Assembly: GCF_006717045.1 (NCBI RefSeq)
Contig: NZ_VFPH01000001.1
Coordinates: 3,348,001 to 3,412,000, forward strand
From: Pseudonocardia cypriaca
GTDB lineage: Bacteria > Actinomycetota > Actinomycetes > Mycobacteriales > Pseudonocardiaceae
Length of the DNA: 64,000 nucleotides
Direction: 5' to 3'
A program made the position numbers and the translations under genes. Shown here in pieces: positions 60,358 to 64,000 of the stretch. The notes under the pieces were generated by a model. The model had not been told where the DNA came from, searched no databases, and saw nothing but the letters and a program-made list of their open reading frames with translations. The first letter of the stretch is position 1, and each line of letters starts with the position of its first letter.

Positions 60358-61101
60358 TCAGGTCAAGCGGTGCAGGTGGTGCGCGAGCTGGCGCCGCCAC
60401 CACGGCCAGTCGTGCGCGACGTCGTGCCCCCACGCGTCCAGCTCGTGCGGGATGCCCTTCTCGGCGAGCAGGCCGGCGAGCTTCCGCGTGCTCGCCTCGG
60501 CGCCGGTGGTGTCCTCCCACATCCCCTGCCCGACGACGAGCACGAGGTGCACCTGCCCGCGCAGCCACTCCAGGTGGTCGCCGTGGAGGTTGCCGACGTA
60601 CGCGATCGGCGTGTGGAAGTAGAACGCCTCGCCCCGCTCGCCCCACCCGTGCAGCGCGCTCATGTCGTAGACGCCCGAGAGGCACAGGGCCTGGGGGAAC
60701 AGGTCGCCGCGGCGGAGCGTGAAGTTCGCAGCGTGGAAGGCGCCCATGCTCGGGCCGGTGGTGAGGATCGGGAGCGGCCCGCCGGAGTCCTCGTGGATCC
60801 ACGGCACGACCTGGTCGACGATCCACGACTCGTACGCGCCGTGCCGCCGCGCCCGCTCCTCCAGGGGGACGGACCGGTCCGACCACGACCACGAGTCGTA
60901 GCTGTCGACGCAGTAGAGCTTGATCCGTCCGGCTTCCAGCAGGTCGGCGACCGCGTCGACCATGCCGCGCGACTCGAAATCGCCCGCCCGGCCCGCCTCG
61001 GCCGGGAACACCAGCACCGGGCGTCCCCAGTGGCCGTAGGACACGACGGTGCCGGAGGAGCCGATCGCGGGCGACCACAGGTCGATGCTGCGCCGCCTCA
61101 C
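60358..61101 (-). CDS. Esterase-like alpha/beta hydrolase (PF00756/Fes-like)
   Basis: A 247-residue hydrolase. RPVLVFPAEAGRAGDFESRG is the strand and loop before the oxyanion hole. TTGPSMGAFHAANFTLR has nucleophile Ser118 (G-x-S-x-G), YDMSALHGWGERG and NLHGDHLEWLRGQ follow, and WGHDVAHDWPWWRRQL is the C-terminal region with the catalytic His. There is no signal peptide. Such short members are related to enterochelin esterases and to S-formylglutathione-hydrolase-like proteins. The GTG at 61101 is tentative, since GAAGG abuts it. It pairs with ATP-grasp D, and its distant partner at 50408 belongs to the same fold. Confidence 0.8.
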   Translation of the reverse strand: MRRRSIDLWSPAIGSSGTVVSYGHWGRPVLVFPAEAGRAGDFESRGMVDAVADLLEAGRIKLYCVDSYDSWSWSDRSVPLEERARRHGAYESWIVDQVVPWIHEDSGGPLPILTTGPSMGAFHAANFTLRRGDLFPQALCLSGVYDMSALHGWGERGEAFYFHTPIAYVGNLHGDHLEWLRGQVHLVLVVGQGMWEDTTGAEASTRKLAGLLAEKGIPHELDAWGHDVAHDWPWWRRQLAHHLHRLT

Positions 61102-61192
61102 CCTTCGGGATCGTAGACGGAGATCGGGGTCTTCGCGGGGCTCGCGGCGACGGTGGATGCAGGCGCGGTGCGCCAGGCCGCCCGGTGGGGGC

Positions 61193-61773
61193 TCACGCGG
61201 CCCAGTCCCCCGGACGCCACCGCTGCCACAGCCGCTCGACCAGCGGTGCCAGGAACAGCAGCAGCAGAGCCGTGTACCCGACACCGGGGACGAACGCGGC
61301 CACCAGGAGCGCCAGCGCGAGAAGGGCGGTCATGCTCCCCGCGCCGCCGACGAGTCGGCCGCGGATCGCCACGCTGAGCGCGGTGAGGCAGGCGCTGCTC
61401 GCCAGGATCGTGCCGATGTAGAGCACGACGGTGAACCGGTCCTCGCCGTAGCCACCGACCATCTCCGTCGGGAACGGCAGCACCACGATCGTAGCAGCCA
61501 CAGCAGGTTCAGCCCGACAACGCGCCCGGGCGCGGTGGCCACCCCGTCGAAGAGCCGGTGGTGCGCCGTCCACAGCCGGGCGATCACGGCGAAGCTGAGC
61601 AGGAAGCTGAAGAACTGGCTGATGTTGTCCGTGACCACCTCGGCCGCGCTCCGCCGATCGTCCACCGCCTCGCCGACCGCGTCCACCAGCGGCAGCACCA
61701 GCAGCGTGATCGCGATCGCGACCACCGCGTCGGTGAAGTACACGAGCCGCTCGGCCCCACGGGGCTCGGTCAC
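61193..61773 (-). pseudogene. TMEM175/DUF1211 family channel-like gene with a frameshift
   Basis: The start at ATG 61773 reads MTEPRGAERLVYFTDAVVAI, the FSDAV-type helix 1 motif of TMEM175 proteins (here FTDAV). It continues through FSFLLSFAVIARLWTAHHRL to LNLLWLL, then loses the frame near 61493. The other minus frame picks up at VVLPFPTEMVGGYGEDRF, which in the family follows directly, and runs on to the stop at 61193. The span is one base short of a multiple of three, so a single missing base explains it. If real, the gene is broken; if a sequencing error, the product is a 193-residue six-helix potassium-channel-like protein. Confidence 0.75.
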
Positions 61774-61862
61774 CGGACCAACCTAGCCGCATCGCCAGTG
61801 GCAGGCGCCTGGTTCACGTGCTCGAATGGTCGATCGACCGCCCGAGCCACGGCAGGTGGGCC

Positions 61863-63104
61863 ATGACCGCATCGGCATCCCAGGACGACCGCACGTTCGT
61901 CATCGTCGGCGCGAGCCTCGCAGGCGCGAAGGCGGCGGAGACGCTGCGCGACGAAGGGTTCGCAGGCCGGGTGGTCCTCGTCGGCGAGGAGCCCGAGCCC
62001 CCGTACGAGCGGCCACCGCTGTCGAAGGGGTACCTGCTCGGCAGCGACGAGCGCGGCACGGCGTTCGTGCACGACCGCGCCTGGTACGACAAGCAGAACA
62101 TCGAGCTGCGCACCGGGGTGCGCGCCGAGGCGGTCGACCCGGGAGCCCACGCGGTCACGCTCGCCGGCGGCGAGCGGCTGGCCTACGACAAGCTCCTGCT
62201 CGCCACCGGGTCGGTGGTCCGGCGGCTGCAGGTTCCCGGTGCGGAGCTGGAGGGTGTGCATTACCTGCGCCGCATCGAGCACTCCGACGCGCTGCGGGGC
62301 GTGCTCGTCGAGGGCGCCCGCGTGGTCGTCGTGGGCGGCGGCTGGATCGGGCTCGAGGTCGCGGCGGCGGCCCGCACGCACGGGGCGACGGTCACGCTCG
62401 TCGAGGTCGACACGCTGCCGTTGCGCCGGGTGCTGGGCGACGAGGTCGCCCAGGTGTTCGCCGACCTGCACGCCGACCACGGAGTGGACCTGCGGCTCGG
62501 CACCGGTGTCCGGGAGATCGCCGGAGCGGACGGCCGGGTCGCGTCGGTGACCCTCGACGACGGCACGTCGCTGCCCGCGGACGCGGTCGTCGTGGGCGTC
62601 GGCATCACCCCGGCCGTCGAGCTCGCGCAGTCCGCAGGCCTGGCGGTCGACAACGGCGTGCTGGTCGACGCGGCGCTGCGCACCTCCGACCCGGACGTCT
62701 ACGCGGCGGGCGACGTCGCCAACGCCGACAACCCGCTGCTCGGGAAGCACATCCGGGTCGAGCACTGGCAGAACGCCCTGGACGGTGGCCCGGCCGCCGC
62801 GCGCTCGATGCTCGGCCAGGACGTCGTGTACGACCGGGTCCCGTACTTCTTCACCGACCAGTACGACCTCGGCATGGAGTACACCGGCCACGCCGAGCCC
62901 GGCAGCTACGACCAGGTCGTGTTCCGCGGCGACGTCCCGGGCCGGGAGTTCATCTCCTTCTGGCTCTCCGAAGGGCGCGTGCTGGCCGGGATGAACGTCA
63001 ACGTCTGGGACGTCGCCGCGGACGTCGAGCGGATCATCCGCTCCGGCGCACCGGTCGACCCCGCCCGGCTGGCCGATCCCACCGTCCCCCTCAGCGATCT
63101 GTAG
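61863..63104 (+). CDS. Ferredoxin reductase, rhodocoxin/putidaredoxin-reductase type
   Basis: A 413-residue FAD/NAD enzyme. VIVGASLAGAKAAETLRDEG is the FAD Rossmann motif, VVVVGGGWIGLEVAAAARTH the NAD(P) motif, VYAAGDVANADNPLLG the second FAD motif, and YFFTDQYDLGMEYTGHAE plus the reductase C-domain complete it. It transfers electrons from NAD(P)H to a 2Fe-2S ferredoxin, usually feeding a P450 or dioxygenase; neither is adjacent here. I start at ATG 61863; the frame reaches 61818. Confidence 0.93.
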   Translation: MTASASQDDRTFVIVGASLAGAKAAETLRDEGFAGRVVLVGEEPEPPYERPPLSKGYLLGSDERGTAFVHDRAWYDKQNIELRTGVRAEAVDPGAHAVTLAGGERLAYDKLLLATGSVVRRLQVPGAELEGVHYLRRIEHSDALRGVLVEGARVVVVGGGWIGLEVAAAARTHGATVTLVEVDTLPLRRVLGDEVAQVFADLHADHGVDLRLGTGVREIAGADGRVASVTLDDGTSLPADAVVVGVGITPAVELAQSAGLAVDNGVLVDAALRTSDPDVYAAGDVANADNPLLGKHIRVEHWQNALDGGPAAARSMLGQDVVYDRVPYFFTDQYDLGMEYTGHAEPGSYDQVVFRGDVPGREFISFWLSEGRVLAGMNVNVWDVAADVERIIRSGAPVDPARLADPTVPLSDL

Positions 63105-63107
63105 TTC

Positions 63108-64000
63108 TCATCGGGTGCTCCTGCGCACCGTCGCGGTCCACGGGGCATCCCCCGGTGCCCGGTCGCCCAGCGCGATGAGGGCGCAGCTGCGGCCCTGGTC
63201 GAACAGGGACTGCGCGATGGTGGTGAGGCCTTCCCGCTCGGCGTCCGGGTCGTCGTCCCAGCCGGCGACGGCGACGTCGTCGGGCACGCGGAGCCCTCGG
63301 CGGCGCGCGGCGTCGAGGACGGCGTAGGCGAGCTGGTCGCCCATGGCCACCACCGCGTCGGGCTCGAAGGAGTCGAACAGCGCATCGGCCATGGCCGCCG
63401 CCTCCACGCGGTCGTTGCGCGCCACGACGGCGACCGGCAGCCCGCGCGGATCGATGCCCGCCTCCCGGCAGTGGTCGTAGACGCCGAGCAGGCGGTCGCG
63501 GGTGACCGGGAACTCCACGCCCTCCGGGTCCGGCCCGATCTCCAGCCGCGGCCTGCGGTCGCGGCCGAAGGGCTGGCTGAACACCGCCGGGCGGCGGGCG
63601 CCCGGGAAGGTGTGCGCGGCAAGCTCGCGGCCGGATGCGCGGTTGTCGATGCTGACCACCTGCGCGCCGGGAACGGCGGGGCCACCGTGCACGACGACGG
63701 GCTTGCCGAGCCCGGTCACCACGGCGAGCACCGGGTCGGAGTCGACCGTGGTCCAGACGATGTAGCCGTCGACGGATGCCGCCCGCACGCGGTCGACGTC
63801 GCCGTCCTCGCCGGTGGTCGGGATGAGGTTCAGCCCGATCCCCCGCTCGCGGCAGACCTCGGCGACGCCGGCCAGGAAGCGGCGGGCCCCCGGGTCCTCG
63901 AACGCGTAGGTGAGGTGCTCGCCGAGCACGACGCCGATCGCGCCGGTGCGGCGGCGGCGCAGGGACCGGGCCGTCGGGTCGGGGCCCGGGTAGCCCAGCT
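63108..64000 (-). CDS. LacI family transcriptional regulator, C-terminal part (N-terminus off the window)
   Basis: The frame stays open to the window edge. It reads LGYPGPDPTARSLRRRRTGA, the hinge helix, then IGVVLGEHLTYAFEDPGARR, the first strand of the periplasmic-binding-like domain. GYIVWTTVDSDPVLAVVTGL, VVHGGPAVPGAQVVSIDNRA and DAVVAMGDQLAYAVLDAARR follow, then DVAVAGWDDDPDA near the end. Only the DNA-binding domain is missing. It converges on the ferredoxin reductase gene, ending three bases past its stop. Target genes are presumably outside the window. Confidence 0.88.
   Translation of the reverse strand, partial: LGYPGPDPTARSLRRRRTGAIGVVLGEHLTYAFEDPGARRFLAGVAEVCRERGIGLNLIPTTGEDGDVDRVRAASVDGYIVWTTVDSDPVLAVVTGLGKPVVVHGGPAVPGAQVVSIDNRASGRELAAHTFPGARRPAVFSQPFGRDRRPRLEIGPDPEGVEFPVTRDRLLGVYDHCREAGIDPRGLPVAVVARNDRVEAAAMADALFDSFEPDAVVAMGDQLAYAVLDAARRRGLRVPDDVAVAGWDDDPDAEREGLTTIAQSLFDQGRSCALIALGDRAPGDAPWTATVRRSTR

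Noticed and set aside
1..64000. tRNA, rRNA, CRISPR arrays, insertion sequences, att sites and a replication origin
   Set aside because: I found no cloverleaf, rRNA-like stretch, regular spaced repeat, transposase, integrase or DnaA-box cluster by reading; a covariance-model search would be needed for small structured RNAs.

Overview
The window is very GC-rich DNA from an actinobacterium. The evidence is heavy GTG start use, tight ATGA/GTGA overlaps, an Actinobacteria-type holin-X/DUF3618 pair, AIM24 proteins, an Eis-type acetyltransferase, a stand-alone ATP-dependent DNA ligase and many MarR/LacI regulators. A Pseudonocardiaceae member (Pseudonocardia-like) is my best guess from gene content, but no rRNA or marker gene in the window settles it. 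I recognise no tRNA, rRNA, CRISPR array, insertion sequence or prophage. Coding density is high. The only gene-free stretches over about 300 bases are three copies of one dispersed repeat.

Layout. 1-313: truncated MFS exporter. 467-1232: repeat copy 1. 1296-7873: PLP decarboxylase, small membrane protein, RsbW-like ATPase, three tandem AIM24 genes, FUSC-like membrane protein, holin-X/DUF3618/small acidic protein cassette. 7887-12073: two efflux modules, each with a MarR regulator and a palindromic operator (DHA2-type MFS; EamA), plus an NAD(P)-binding protein. 12088-14082: secreted PL7 alginate lyase and LigC-like DNA ligase. 14294-21975: two coiled-coil proteins, an operon of HemK-like methyltransferase, CDGSH Fe-S protein and heme-oxygenase-like iron enzyme, HrpB helicase, MFS. 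22021-29548: metallophosphoesterase, GT4 glycosyltransferase, Eis, tandem DUF2795, luciferase-like oxidoreductase with a TreS-like GH13, APH-type kinase. 29559-34460: AraC regulator divergent from a quinone reductase, then SDR, formyltetrahydrofolate cyclo-ligase-like and LarA-like genes. 34471-35100: repeat copy 2. 35185-41830: small genes, then a complete L-arabinose operon (LacI regulator, araB, araD, araA, mutarotase) with a LacI-type operator over the promoter. 41852-49482: MFS with epoxide hydrolase, EamA transporter, alpha-glucosidase, GCS2-type carboxylate-amine ligase, GH16 glucanase.

49673-61101 holds the most unusual content. Four ATP-grasp ligases, a peptidase-S51/class-I-amidotransferase-like protein and two PF00756-like esterases lie in two blocks (50408-56169 and 59094-61101). 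Between them are a flavin oxidase, a Crp-family regulator and repeat copy 3. Together they look like an uncharacterised peptide- or amide-forming pathway with its own hydrolases. The window ends with a frameshifted TMEM175-like channel gene, a ferredoxin reductase and a truncated LacI-family regulator.

The two strongest leads are this ATP-grasp/S51/esterase cluster and the three-copy composite repeat. In the repeat, two related arms of about 175 bp, each bounded by its own roughly 20-bp terminal inverted repeats, face each other across a conserved centre.
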